From Chryseobacterium sp. JJR-5R (GTDB lineage: Bacteria > Bacteroidota > Bacteroidia > Flavobacteriales > Weeksellaceae): a stretch of DNA of 64,000 bases. The notes under the pieces were generated by a model. The model made no database searches, was not told the DNA's origin, and saw only the letters and a list, made by a program, of their open reading frames with translations. Location of the stretch: contig NZ_CP139137.1 in the NCBI RefSeq assembly GCF_034047335.1, positions 1,550,001-1,614,000 on the forward strand. Direction: 5' to 3'. Both the position numbers and the translations under genes were made by a program. Each line of letters starts with the position of its first letter. Position 1 is the first letter of the stretch. This document shows, in pieces, positions 16,410-25,727 of the stretch.

Positions 16410-17363
16410 TCATTTCGGACATTGGGTGCGGATGTCGTCGGAACTATAATCCCGGAACAGGATCTTGCCGAAATTTTTCTCGGAACATAAGGTATTGGTC
16501 TTTCTCCCATCGCTCCAGACGGTATTTTCACCGTATTTGGAAAGGACGATCTCTTTTGACGGTTCGCTGAATTTGAAGGTGATGTATTTTTCCGAAGTGT
16601 ATTCGTCCGGCACTTCATTGAACAGTTCAACCGTAAAAAACCGGTCTTTCACCACCAGTTTCCGGAAGGAATCCCCGAAACTGCTCGGGTAGATATTTTC
16701 GTTTTTCAGAACGTCGTATTTTTTATTCTGGTCATTTAACAGAATTAATATGGGCGCGATTTTGGTATCGGGATCCTGGGGATCGAGATCGCGGTTATTC
16801 GCCAGAACGACAATTTTGTCGGTAAAATGATCATTATTCAGGTCACCGTCTTTTTCCTCCACAACAGAATACTGATCCCCGGCAACAGAGGCAATGACTG
16901 TTTTGGAATCCAGGGTTCCTGAACTTTTAGTAATCGTATTCCCAAAAAACTTCGGATAGGCTTCTCTGACGTTGATCAGATCGACGGTCTCATATTTTCC
17001 GTCTTTATAAAATACAGCATACCACGGGCTTTTATGTTTGGGAATTGCTACGGTTTTGTTATCTTTTTTATACGCAAATACTTTTGTGTCATCAGCATTT
17101 TTATAGGATACTTTCAGAGAATCCAGGTAAGTTGATGCTTCGGAAAAATAATTATTGGCATCGTCTGCGATGGTGTAGAAATCTTCACCGTTTTTCTTTT
17201 TTAGGGCTGCAATGGTTTTATCACCCGGCAAAATGAAAACAATATCATTATTGTTCAGAACAAGGGTATCCGATTTTAAAGGAGCCGATGTTGTTTTTTC
17301 CTGAGATTGATTACAGGCAACAGAAAAAAAGGTAATAAGTACCGTTAAAAGAAGGTTTTTCAT
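16410..17363 (-). CDS. Hypothetical lipoprotein with a Ca-binding-like DGDLNNDHFTD motif
   Basis: The start is placed at MKNLLLTVLITFFSVAC because this gives a clean lipoprotein signal (Cys17); an in-frame extension 15 codons longer lacks that property. The mature protein (~300 aa) includes KDGDLNNDHFTDKIVVLAN, an EF-hand/FG-GAP-like loop, followed by a region on values and precision (ILILLNDQNKKYDVL). This pattern is frequent in Flavobacteriia lipoproteins of unknown role. The same motif type occurs in the protein at 61.1-61.7 kb (KGDLNNDGKTDKITV), so the two may be distant relatives. Confidence 0.8.
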   Translation of the reverse strand: MKNLLLTVLITFFSVACNQSQEKTTSAPLKSDTLVLNNNDIVFILPGDKTIAALKKKNGEDFYTIADDANNYFSEASTYLDSLKVSYKNADDTKVFAYKKDNKTVAIPKHKSPWYAVFYKDGKYETVDLINVREAYPKFFGNTITKSSGTLDSKTVIASVAGDQYSVVEEKDGDLNNDHFTDKIVVLANNRDLDPQDPDTKIAPILILLNDQNKKYDVLKNENIYPSSFGDSFRKLVVKDRFFTVELFNEVPDEYTSEKYITFKFSEPSKEIVLSKYGENTVWSDGRKTNTLCSEKNFGKILFRDYSSDDIRTQCPK

Positions 17364-17602
17364 AATGTATTGGTTTCTTATCTTTTTTCTGCCCAGATTT
17401 ATACGCATCCAATATTTCCTGCCCAGGCTGTTTGTATGCGTTTCTTTATTGCTTCATTCAATTTTTACAATATTGATATACATTACTCTGGTCTGATAAT
17501 AAGGATCTCCTGCGGACTGGTGATGGTTGGAAAAATGCTTATGCCAGATGCCGATATTGTTATTTCAGCAATCTGGCAATACTTTTATGGCTATTGTATT
17601 TG

Positions 17603-18778
17603 CTAAAGATTTCCAGCACCTTCTTCTTCAAACTGTACGCCTTCAATGATCTCTTTCAACGGATTAAGACCATAGTATTTATTTTTTTTTATAATTTTTA
17701 ATATTTCCGGATGAGCAGCTGTAATATTATAGAGTGATGTTCCTGCATTGTGCCATGCCGTACTGCTGTTCATGGGTTTGAATTTATAAAACGCCGGACT
17801 TTCAATATTGGCTACAAAGGCAACGATTTTTGCTTTCTCTTCCACGGTGAATTTTGTTGCCGGCGATTCGGTGAAAATGTCATCTTTATCTTCTTTAAAC
17901 AGGTAATCTAAATAATTTCCTAATGCATAGATTAAACGATCATTGTCCTTAGTGGTATGTTGCGCGACATAATTCAGTAAGCCCTGCTGGATCTGTAATT
18001 TTCTTTCACAATTCTTTATGAAAAATATTTCTCCAGTTTTTTCAGTAATATTATTCTGTGGGTCAGCATATTGTGTATAAAGATCCTCCAAAACCAATTG
18101 ATTAATTTTTTCTTCTTTATCATATCCGAAATCCGTAACCAGCCTCTTGATAAATTCTTTATCGTTCAGCAATAACCAGGTCAAATCTGTCTTGCTGTCA
18201 TTGAAAAGATATTTATTTCGGGCAGTGATAAATTGAGGAAGGTCAATAATGAAGGAATTACCGTTAATTTTTACAAGGTCTTTTACCAAAAAAGTCTGAG
18301 TTAAGAACTTCTCATCCGGGACAATGAAAAGGTTTTGCGTATCACTGTACAAATCATATTGATTTTTTGTTCTTGTGCTTTTTAAACCGTCCATGGCATT
18401 ACCGAATAAAGTGATCTGATCATTTGCCGATGAAACCATACCGCAGTCGGAATTTCTGGTAATTTTAAAAATATCAAATAGTTTTTTACTGAATTCTTCT
18501 CCTGAAATAAATTTGTATCCTGAATTTTTGAGACCCGTGGCTACAATATTCCTGGAAATATCAAAATCATTTTTAGACAGGGTATAGGGTTGCTCAGGTT
18601 CATTTTCTTCAGTCTCAACATTTTTTTGTTTTTCAATGAAGCTTTTAATTATTTCTATATCAATTGATTTTTCTGCCATTTCCATAGTTACAGAATCATT
18701 GTTTTTAGGCGTCTCCTTTTTTGGATCACCATTACAACTTGCCAGGATTAATAATAAGTTAAAGATTACTAGCTTCAT
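17603..18778 (-). CDS. Hypothetical lipoprotein, 391 aa
   Basis: Lipoprotein signal peptide (LLLILASC, Cys15), then a low-complexity acidic linker. No recognised domain. The C-terminal half (RNKYLFNDSKTDLTWLLLND, FIKRLVTDFGYDKEEKIN and later ILKIIKKNKYYGLNPL) is shared with the broken gene directly upstream at 19062-19922 (RNKFLFNDTKGSFAWLQIHD, LNSLVKTFGYIKDKDLL, KKNNYYNIADFK). The two are therefore tandem paralogues. Function unknown; a surface-exposed or periplasmic location is expected. Confidence 0.8.
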   Translation of the reverse strand: MKLVIFNLLLILASCNGDPKKETPKNNDSVTMEMAEKSIDIEIIKSFIEKQKNVETEENEPEQPYTLSKNDFDISRNIVATGLKNSGYKFISGEEFSKKLFDIFKITRNSDCGMVSSANDQITLFGNAMDGLKSTRTKNQYDLYSDTQNLFIVPDEKFLTQTFLVKDLVKINGNSFIIDLPQFITARNKYLFNDSKTDLTWLLLNDKEFIKRLVTDFGYDKEEKINQLVLEDLYTQYADPQNNITEKTGEIFFIKNCERKLQIQQGLLNYVAQHTTKDNDRLIYALGNYLDYLFKEDKDDIFTESPATKFTVEEKAKIVAFVANIESPAFYKFKPMNSSTAWHNAGTSLYNITAAHPEILKIIKKNKYYGLNPLKEIIEGVQFEEEGAGNL

Positions 18779-19061
18779 ATATTACATCAGTTTATTTTAC
18801 CTTTTGTTTTTCCTGAGACAATTCCATTTCAACATGAACCTTATTGGATATTGCATAAATGTTTCATTCAGCTATAAATTGATTGATATGTAATTTCAGG
18901 GTACTTCCTGCTTTTCAGGTTAATTCGGTTTATTATAAATAATTATCTGATTTTAATTCCCCTTACTCCATTCATCGAGTACTACTTGATAACAGCTAAC
19001 AATAATGGGTATTTTATTAAGAATGATTTCTGATACTTTTTAAATCCAATAATCAAAATTG

Positions 19062-19922
19062 TTATTCCATTCCGGGATAGCTGATGCCACTATTTTTTGT
19101 TTCTTCCCAAACTTTTTTAAAATCAGCAATATTATAATAGTTATTTTTTTTAAATTCTTCATCATATTTAACTCCGCCATCCTTACTTCCGAAAATGCTG
19201 AAAAAGTCATAATATTTGCCGCTTTTTTCACTGATCTTTGTACTGTAATAAGCAATTGACCCTAATACTCTTATTTTTTCAGACTCAGTGTTCAATGTTC
19301 CATTACTGCGGTCTGCTTCTTTTATCAGATATTCTGAAATCGCTTTTAAATAGGCTGACTGATCTTGTTCAGAAGCTTCTGATATAATGGTAAAGACCTC
19401 TTTATTTACAACAATATTACCATCGCATTTCTTTGTCCAGAGTACCTTCTGAAGTTCATCAATATTTTTATAATTTTTTCTCAGGACAAATGACAATAGG
19501 TCTTTGTCTTTGATATAGCCAAAGGTTTTTACCAATGAGTTTAAAAATGATATATCATGAATCTGTAACCAGGCGAAGCTCCCTTTGGTGTCATTGAACA
19601 AAAATTTATTTCTATTGATCATCTTCAATATATTATTAGATCTTACTTCCGGTAATTTTTCTACATCACGCCATTTTTGAATCTTAATTGGATCTCAGTC
19701 ATTATCTTTATAAGTTTCCGGTATATTTGCTTCATAATCATAAATGTTGGGATTTGTCTGTTTGTAATCGATGATCTCCGGTAAATAATAGAAATCTGTG
19801 ATCATTTTTTGCTTTTTAAAGATATAAGTACCTAAATATTCAGTACCATTATTAGGATACAGAATAAATAGCAAGAGATGTTTCAGCTTTATAAATTTAG
19901 TAAATAAAATATCACACTTCAA
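19062..19922 (-). pseudogene. Stop-interrupted paralogue of the adjacent 391-aa lipoprotein
   Basis: Two minus-strand frames, 19922-19695 and 19628-19062, are in the same phase and separated by one TGA (19695-19697) and 22 sense codons. Reading through gives YKDND-stop-DPIKIQKWRDVEKLPEV and then KMINRNKFLFNDTKG, which aligns with the neighbouring lipoprotein. The 5' end lacks a lipoprotein signal, so the gene is also truncated at the start. A single TGA is most simply a nonsense mutation. Confidence 0.75.
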
Positions 19923-20019
19923 AGAATAATCAGTATTTTGAAAAAGTTCAGTTATTCTACAAGGTATTTATGGTTAACCGGATAAATATCGGAATGACAA
20001 CTTTTGATTGTCCTTATAA

Positions 20020-20200
20020 GTTTTAATTACCGGAAAATAAGGAGGTAGCCATGGATTTTCCCCCGATAAGTACTTTTGCACTGGTTTGCCCGGTATTATT
20101 ATCCGGTACATTTTTAACGGCAGGGCTAAGGGCTCCGTTGGAGAGATCTGCCCAGACTGATACGTAAGATGAATTGGCTGTTGCACAAACCGCATATTTT
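20020..20200 (-). pseudogene. Short protein-coding remnant
   Basis: One minus-strand frame reads YAVCATANSSYVSVWADLSN followed by GALSPAVKNVPDNNTG and KVLIGGKSMATSLFSGN, which looks like former coding sequence but has no start and is only ~60 codons. No family recognised. The surrounding 19.93-20.49 kb has no other credible gene. Confidence 0.3.
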
Positions 20201-20493
20201 ATCTTTCGGGCTGCGCTGTATTATCAATCGGGCGTTCAAGAATAAACAGATTTCAGGGATAACTGCAAAATGTGATGTAGAGAATAGAGGTTCCATTAAT
20301 TTACTTAAATCAACGAATTTTGAAAGAATGGGCACAAATGCAAATAAACAGGGTAAATTGGAAAATGCTTTATTTTAATTGAATCAGGGTTCCATGAAAG
20401 TGGTTTGCTTAATGTTTGGTGTGTTTATGCAATACAGGATTTGTGCCGGGTATAAATAATTATATTTGTATTGAAATCATCTGAAGAACATTT

Positions 20494-21324
20494 ATGAAAA
20501 CAATAGTGTTATTTTGCTTTTTTATCGGAAGTTTTTTCCAGGCTCAAACGCATCGATATATTTATGAATTACAGTTAAAAATGGATTCGACTGAAAGCGG
20601 GCATCAAAAATTTTATATGCTGTTGGATATCAATAAAAACGAAACTAAATTTTATGGAAGAAATCTCTTAACAGCGGATTCTTTAAATAAAAAATTTGGT
20701 AATCTGGATAATAAGCATGTTGATATGACAGGCCAGATTATCAAAAGAAAAAAAGGTTCTTTTGATAATGAAAATTTTATCAATATCAAATTCGGCTATT
20801 ATTCTTATAAAACAACCGATGTCATTAATTGGAAAATTGAAAATGATATAAAAAAATATGATGGTTATGATCTTCAAAAAGCTACAGCCGATTTTGGAGG
20901 ACGGCATTGGATTGCCTGGTTCAATAAAAAGATCCCTTTTAATGAAGGACCTTATAAATTCCATGGCCTGCCCGGTTTAATTTTTGAAATTCAGGATGAC
21001 AAAAATAATTTTATTTATAAGCTGGTTGCAAATCAAAACGATCCGGGAAATTTTTCTACAGATGATTTTTTGGAATCGAATTTTGGAATTGAAGCTGTTG
21101 TTATTACGGAAAAACAAAAGAGAAAATTACTGCTGGATTTTTACAATGATCCTTTTTCTTTTGAAAGAACAAATTTTTTAAATAGCCCGGATCTGAATAT
21201 TAATATCGGAGGAAAGCAAATCAGGAGTATCGAAGAACTGAATACTCAGGTAAAGAACCTGCAGGAAATTATAAGGAAATATAATAATCCCGTGGAAGTT
21301 GATAAGGCGATGAATTACAAGTAA
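20494..21324 (+). CDS. GLPGLI family protein
   Basis: The 276-aa protein has a signal peptide (MKTIVLFCFFIGSFFQAQ) and the defining motif YKFHGLPGLIFEIQD at about residues 151-165. It is preceded by the usual AWFNKKIPFNEGPY. GLPGLI proteins are abundant, exported, Bacteroidetes-specific and of unknown function. The gene is followed at 12 nt by a 90-aa unknown and may be co-transcribed with it. Confidence 0.92.
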   Translation: MKTIVLFCFFIGSFFQAQTHRYIYELQLKMDSTESGHQKFYMLLDINKNETKFYGRNLLTADSLNKKFGNLDNKHVDMTGQIIKRKKGSFDNENFINIKFGYYSYKTTDVINWKIENDIKKYDGYDLQKATADFGGRHWIAWFNKKIPFNEGPYKFHGLPGLIFEIQDDKNNFIYKLVANQNDPGNFSTDDFLESNFGIEAVVITEKQKRKLLLDFYNDPFSFERTNFLNSPDLNINIGGKQIRSIEELNTQVKNLQEIIRKYNNPVEVDKAMNYK

Positions 21325-21336
21325 ATCTATTAATAA

Positions 21337-21609
21337 ATGGAAAGTATCCGTAAACAGATTTATGATTCGAGAAGGTTATTTGAAGTTAAGGATCAGATAG
21401 CGGAATGGGACTTGAAACCGCGCCATGGAATGCAGAAATGGAGGGCTCATGACCGATATGGATTTATTGAACTCACGATGAATGAATTGGAAATGTACAT
21501 GAATGATAAAGGCACTGAACCTCAATTGAATCGTACTTCATATATAGATTGGAAAGTGGACGAAAATTTATTTCCAAAGGAATTGTACAATCTTCATATT
21601 GAAGAATAA
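21337..21609 (+). CDS. Hypothetical protein, 90 aa
   Basis: Cytosolic-looking, charged protein (KQIYDSRRLFEVKDQIAEWD, LTMNELEMYMNDKGTEP, DWKVDENLFPKELYNLHI). It begins 12 nt after the GLPGLI gene and is followed at 2 nt by an 81-aa gene. Small acidic pairs like this are often immunity proteins or their remnants, but nothing here proves it. Family not recognised. Confidence 0.55.
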   Translation: MESIRKQIYDSRRLFEVKDQIAEWDLKPRHGMQKWRAHDRYGFIELTMNELEMYMNDKGTEPQLNRTSYIDWKVDENLFPKELYNLHIEE

Positions 21610-21611
21610 AG

Positions 21612-21857
21612 ATGTATGCTGACTTTATCAGCTCCTATATATCTGCTGTAAAAGGGCTAAATCTGAATTTTATATATGAAATAACTTTTGCAGGCTTTCA
21701 TATTATTGACAGTTACCGAAAACATACTTATGTCAGAGCACTGGTGGAAGCCGTAATAAGTTGTTTCAATGAAGAGTATTATAATTCAGGTAAAAACCAC
21801 AAAGAAGAATATCACACACTTGAAGAGATACAATACAGAATGAGACGAGATTCTTAA
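21612..21857 (+). CDS. Hypothetical protein, 81 aa
   Basis: Starts 2 nt after the 90-aa gene, so probably coupled to it. The sequence (YADFISSYISAVKGLNLNF, GFHIIDSYRKHTYVRALVEA, CFNEEYYNSG) is soluble and helical. Family not recognised. Downstream (21892-22051) lies a ~50-codon coding remnant, so the area may be a decayed toxin-immunity or accessory cluster. Confidence 0.5.
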   Translation: MYADFISSYISAVKGLNLNFIYEITFAGFHIIDSYRKHTYVRALVEAVISCFNEEYYNSGKNHKEEYHTLEEIQYRMRRDS

Positions 21858-21891
21858 TATGAAATTACAATAATTTGAATGCAGGCTAGGA

Positions 21892-22051
21892 AATACATCA
21901 GCTCATTAAAACCACTGTAAAAGCTGCTGCAACAGGTGTGTTTGAGTTTGTAAATAAGGGAAATACAATTATAAATATCTTTTATAAAAACGGGATTCCT
22001 GACGCCAAGTTAAAAGTTGACACGGAAAAGAGCTTCAGAACATATAAATGA
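21892..22051 (+). pseudogene. C-terminal coding remnant, ~50 codons
   Basis: A frame without a start (preceded by a TAG) reads LIKTTVKAAATGVFEFVNKG followed by NTIINIFYKNGIPDAKLKVD and ends FRTYK-stop. The composition is protein-like. It may be the end of a lost toxin or immunity gene. Low confidence. Confidence 0.3.
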
Positions 22052-22145
22052 AGAATCAGCGAAAGTCGGAATTATTCATAAAGAACCTTAAACATAAATT
22101 TCAGAGGGCAATTGACAATTTTGTCTTTATTGATATAATGCAGTT

Positions 22146-22176
22146 AAATAGACTGCCTGAATAAGCAGTCTATTTA
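22146..22176. terminator. Bidirectional intrinsic terminator
   Basis: An 11-bp perfect stem AAATAGACTGC / GCAGTCTATTT lies between the remnant on the plus strand and the fibre-like gene on the minus strand. Confidence 0.7.
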
Positions 22177-22220
22177 ATTGTATTCTGATACTGTATAGTA
22201 ATAAAGGAAATAATCGGTAT

Positions 22221-23342
22221 CTAATCGCCAATTCTGAAGACTAAAAGTTGCGTTGAATTAGCAGCCAGAGTCATCCCTGTCCCGCTGCAATTGCCTGATT
22301 GCCCTCTGCCTAAACGAATTTGCCAATTGGTTCCCGCAGGGACGGTTGTGGCATACGTAATTGTTCCTCCATGGTTGGATGCGTTCCCTTCAATATGGGA
22401 AGCTGTATTGTGTATCCTTGTTGTTGAAGCATTTAAAGGGAAGTCTACAATATAGGAACTGAGCGTACAGCCGGTATTATTATGCGTTGCTTCATAAACT
22501 ACAGTCATTTGATAACTGCCTGCAGGAAATGTAATGGTACTGGTTCCGGTATTATAAGTTAAACCGGGAATGCTGTTTTTAACGACTGTCATAGGAATAA
22601 CTGATGAAGCACCTGCACCCACGCCGTTTAAAAAGTTGGTCTGGGCACTTTCCAATCTGAAAATTGCCGGCGTAGGAACGGATAATGAACCTAAGGATCC
22701 AATTGATTTCACCACGCCGTTTGTATCCGCTACCAGTAATCTGTCTGTTGATGAGTTTCCGGAAGTGATTCCTTCCAGACGGAGCGGATCAGTTCCGTTG
22801 ACATGAAGTTTATTTGCCGGGGTAGCGGTTCCTATTCCTATTCTGTCATTTGCCGCATCTACTGAGAATGTATTCCCGTCTACTGAAAACGCATTTGCTG
22901 TATTTCCCGTAAAACTTAGCGTATTGCCATTTTGGGTAACCGTTCTATTGTCAGTAAGCGTTCCGTTTGAATTATAGATATTTACAGGTGTCGAAGTATT
23001 GCCTGTATTTACCCAGACACTGCCGTTGAAATAATAATATCCGATGCTGTTGACATTGGCAACCTGTCCAAGGCTTGGCGTAGTGCCTGTCGGTGCTGTA
23101 ATATCAGAAACATATAATAATGTTCCGTTTTGTAATGCCCCATAGGTTCCTGAAGTTTTTGAAGCCAACTGTTGTTTTGTAATCCGGGGAGCAATAATTC
23201 CATCTTTTGCTGAAACATCAGCAGATTTTCCCAGGACATCCAGAGAAGCCTGCGGCGTTGTTGTATCAATCCCTACCTGGGAGTATGCGATGCTACTCAT
23301 GCAGGTAAGAGTCAATAATAAATAAGAAGTTGCGATTTTCAT
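22221..23342 (-). CDS. Exported fibre-like/'cell wall anchor' protein with C1q-like end
   Basis: The start is set at MKIATSYLLLTLTCMSSIAYSQ, which gives a proper signal peptide; a 15-codon in-frame extension does not. The mature N-terminus VGIDTTTPQASLDVLG, and a second copy of that phrase (GIGTATPANKLHVNG) in the middle, are typical of Flavobacteriia fibre-like proteins. The last ~150 residues (FRLESAQTNFLNGVG, FPAGSYQMTVVYEATHNN, TQLLVFRIGD) have a C1q/TNF-like beta-sandwich pattern. The protein is likely a secreted or surface trimeric fibre. Exact role unknown. Confidence 0.75.
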   Translation of the reverse strand: MKIATSYLLLTLTCMSSIAYSQVGIDTTTPQASLDVLGKSADVSAKDGIIAPRITKQQLASKTSGTYGALQNGTLLYVSDITAPTGTTPSLGQVANVNSIGYYYFNGSVWVNTGNTSTPVNIYNSNGTLTDNRTVTQNGNTLSFTGNTANAFSVDGNTFSVDAANDRIGIGTATPANKLHVNGTDPLRLEGITSGNSSTDRLLVADTNGVVKSIGSLGSLSVPTPAIFRLESAQTNFLNGVGAGASSVIPMTVVKNSIPGLTYNTGTSTITFPAGSYQMTVVYEATHNNTGCTLSSYIVDFPLNASTTRIHNTASHIEGNASNHGGTITYATTVPAGTNWQIRLGRGQSGNCSGTGMTLAANSTQLLVFRIGD

Positions 23343-23389
23343 AAATATTTCATTTTTAAAGTTAATTTTTAAGATAATAATATACAAGC

Positions 23390-24290
23390 CTTAGTGTATT
23401 AAAGGAAATGTAAATTGAAAAAATAAAAATTCTCAACAAACAGAGAATAATAAAAAAAAGTCGACAATCAACACAGTAAATATTTTATCAGAGAAATTGG
23501 AGACTGCTTAATTGTTATTCAGGATTATTCAGTTTTTAGGATTAATATGTTACTTTGCATAGAGTATTGATACCACACTGCTTAACAAATATAGTTTTTT
23601 TTGAATAAAAAATAATAGTTTGGGAAAAATATTAATCATGATTTATTTTTTGCAGATCTTTATAAATTCAGGGCTAAAAGTTCACCATATTTCTTAAAAA
23701 GCACTTCAATATAATTAATATTAAAAACGATATAATCTTTTATACTATTCAATTCAAGGACAGGTTACCTGAGCTGTTTTTCCTATTTTACAAATAGGCA
23801 AGCTGATCCCCAACTCTTTGAATATATCCGATTCCTTAAGTATGACGTCACAATTGACAAATTAGGACAGCAAGTATTTTTCTGCTCTGATATCGTTCAA
23901 TACTTTTGCACTTGAAATTCAGCATCAGGCACCAGCAAAAAAACAACAAATAATTTTTCTCAGCTCCATAATTATACTGAAAGATAAAAACGGTCTTCCA
24001 TATAAAAAAGGACAATTTGATAATATCTCAGACCACCTTTCAAGATAAGAATTCAAGTTGATGATGGTTTGGCTTTTTAAATAAATCAGCGTAGATAAAT
24101 TGATATGAGTTTTAAGGTATCAGATAGTAAGAATACCTGTAATAATATTCAGCAACAAATGATAAATATCACTTATGTGAGATAATTGTTTTCATATATT
24201 TGCCCCTATTAAACTATACCATATACATATTGAATACAGCAACTCTGTCTTTTCTTATCTTTTTATTTAATACAATAAATTCATTTTAAA
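23390..24290. other. ~0.9 kb AT-rich gap without a convincing gene
   Basis: No frame with protein-like composition and a start is present. A short minus-strand stretch near 23760-23860 (CDVILKESDIFKELGISLPI and onward to a stop) could be a gene remnant. A TATATTTG box occurs at 24195-24202, ~215 nt before the next gene. Confidence 0.4.
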
Positions 24291-24312
24291 AAAACACGAC
24301 ATGTTTTGTCGC
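24291..24312. repeat. Hairpin motif CGACA-N5-TGTCG, copy 3
   Basis: Same 22-nt unit as at 5069-5090 and 9266-9287, with only loop bases changed. Here it lies ~105 nt upstream of the fibre-like protein gene. Confidence 0.6.
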
Positions 24313-24415
24313 TTTGTGAAATTACCTTCGCCAATGATAAGATATTATATCATATTATCTCATAAAACCATTTTACTAATCACAATTAATTAAACTCATT
24401 ATAATTTCAATATTT

Positions 24416-25222
24416 ATGAAAACAAAAATTTTATCATTAGCCATTCTGGCTTCGTCATTGGTTTCTGCCCAGGCCTGGAATATAACAGGTAATTCAGGAA
24501 CGAATTCTGCCGCTAATTTTATCGGGACTTCTGATGCCAGCGGTTTGGTCTTTAAGACCAACAATACGGAAAGGATGAATATTGATGCTGCTGGAAAAAT
24601 CACCTTAAAGCAGATGTCAGATCAGGACCTTTCTTTTGAGACGTTTGGACGCTTACAGTTCAATACCGATACCACTTCCGATGGTCTACATATTTTTAAC
24701 AATAAAGAGATGTCTGCAGGCGCTGATCTTGTATGGATCAGTTCTGCATATCAGCCAAATGATACAGGTCTGTTCAGTATTTCCTCCCCGCCTTCGGCTA
24801 CCGATTGGTCAAAGCCTGTATTTTCAGTAAGATCCAATGGTAAAGTTTTTATGGGGGTAAGATTGAATTTTATGCCGGCTTGCAGCGACTGCAATGAATA
24901 CAGGCTTTTTGTTCAGGACGGAATCAGGACTGAAAAAGTAAAGATTGATATTGCCTCCGCAAACAACTGGGCAGACTATGTATTCAAAAAAGAATATAAG
25001 CTCAATACGCTGGAAGAAGTGGAAAGGCATATTGCAGAAAAAGGGCATCTGCCGAATGTCCCGTCTGCTGAAGAAATCGTAAAGAGCGGGATCAATGTAG
25101 CGGAAATGGATGCCAAGCTTCTGGAGAAAATTGAAGAGCTTACGCTTTACTCAATCGAGCAGAATAAACAAATCAAACAGCTGCAACAGCAGGTTCAGGA
25201 ACTGATATCAGCAAAAAAGTAA
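24416..25222 (+). CDS. Tail-fibre-like exported protein upstream of the RHS gene
   Basis: The 268-aa protein has a signal peptide (MKTKILSLAILASSLVSAQ), a beta-rich middle (IGTSDASGLVFKTNNTERMN) and a C-terminal region (EYKLNTLEEVERHIAEKGHL followed by PNVPSAEEIVKSGINVAEMD). It ends in a coiled coil (SIEQNKQIKQLQQQVQEL). The C-terminal block is the end typical of Bacteroidetes fibre-like proteins related to phage tail spikes with an intramolecular-chaperone-like region. It is 4 nt from the next gene and heads a three-gene operon ending in the RHS protein, so it may help display or deliver that protein. That role is inferred. Confidence 0.78.
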   Translation: MKTKILSLAILASSLVSAQAWNITGNSGTNSAANFIGTSDASGLVFKTNNTERMNIDAAGKITLKQMSDQDLSFETFGRLQFNTDTTSDGLHIFNNKEMSAGADLVWISSAYQPNDTGLFSISSPPSATDWSKPVFSVRSNGKVFMGVRLNFMPACSDCNEYRLFVQDGIRTEKVKIDIASANNWADYVFKKEYKLNTLEEVERHIAEKGHLPNVPSAEEIVKSGINVAEMDAKLLEKIEELTLYSIEQNKQIKQLQQQVQELISAKK

Positions 25223-25226
25223 TACC

Positions 25227-25709
25227 ATGAAAAGAAAAATACTATCGCTGTCTTCTTTACTGATAGGCTTCTTCGGCTTTTCCCAGACGGAAGTGTATTT
25301 TAAATATGACGAAGCCGGGAACCAGAGGTACCGGGGAACGAATTCAGCCGGCAGGCAGGCTCCTGAAGAAATTAAAGAAGTAAAAAAAGCAGAAGAAGTA
25401 AAAACCGCAGCTGCCGTGAAGCAGGATCCTGTGATGGACGAGAAAGCTTTTTTAAAGCAGATCAGATTATACCCGGTTCCTGTCAACGATTACCTGACCA
25501 TCGACTGGACGGAGGAGGTGGACGGGCTTATCGAATTCGTTTCCCTATACCAGCACAGCACGGTGCACTGGAAGTTCCAGCAGCAGAATATCCCGGGTCT
25601 TAACAGGAAACTGAAAATCAACATGACCGGCTATGACTGGGGCGTTTATGTGGTCCGCTTTGCTTTGAAGGACGGCAGGGTATTCAGTAAAAACATCACC
25701 AAACGGTAA
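25227..25709 (+). CDS. Small exported protein with one YD-like motif and a T9SS-like C-terminal domain
   Basis: Signal peptide (SLLIGFFGFSQ), then VYFKYDEAGNQRYRG, a single RHS/YD-type motif, and a charged linker (IKEVKKAEEVKTAAAVKQD). The last ~80 residues (IRLYPVPVNDYLTIDW, GYDWGVYVVRFALKDGRVFS, KNITKR) match the type A sorting domain pattern of the type IX secretion system (PNP-like start, GxYxV, closing KxxxK). It would be exported to the surface by T9SS. The position directly before the RHS gene, plus the YD motif, suggest an anchor or adaptor for the RHS protein (inference). Confidence 0.75.
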   Translation: MKRKILSLSSLLIGFFGFSQTEVYFKYDEAGNQRYRGTNSAGRQAPEEIKEVKKAEEVKTAAAVKQDPVMDEKAFLKQIRLYPVPVNDYLTIDWTEEVDGLIEFVSLYQHSTVHWKFQQQNIPGLNRKLKINMTGYDWGVYVVRFALKDGRVFSKNITKR

Positions 25710-25727
25710 AACTTTTAACTAATAATA

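Noticed and set aside
19695..19697. TGA read as selenocysteine in the lipoprotein paralogue
   Set aside because: No SECIS-like hairpin is evident and the intact paralogue has no Cys at this place; a nonsense mutation is simpler.
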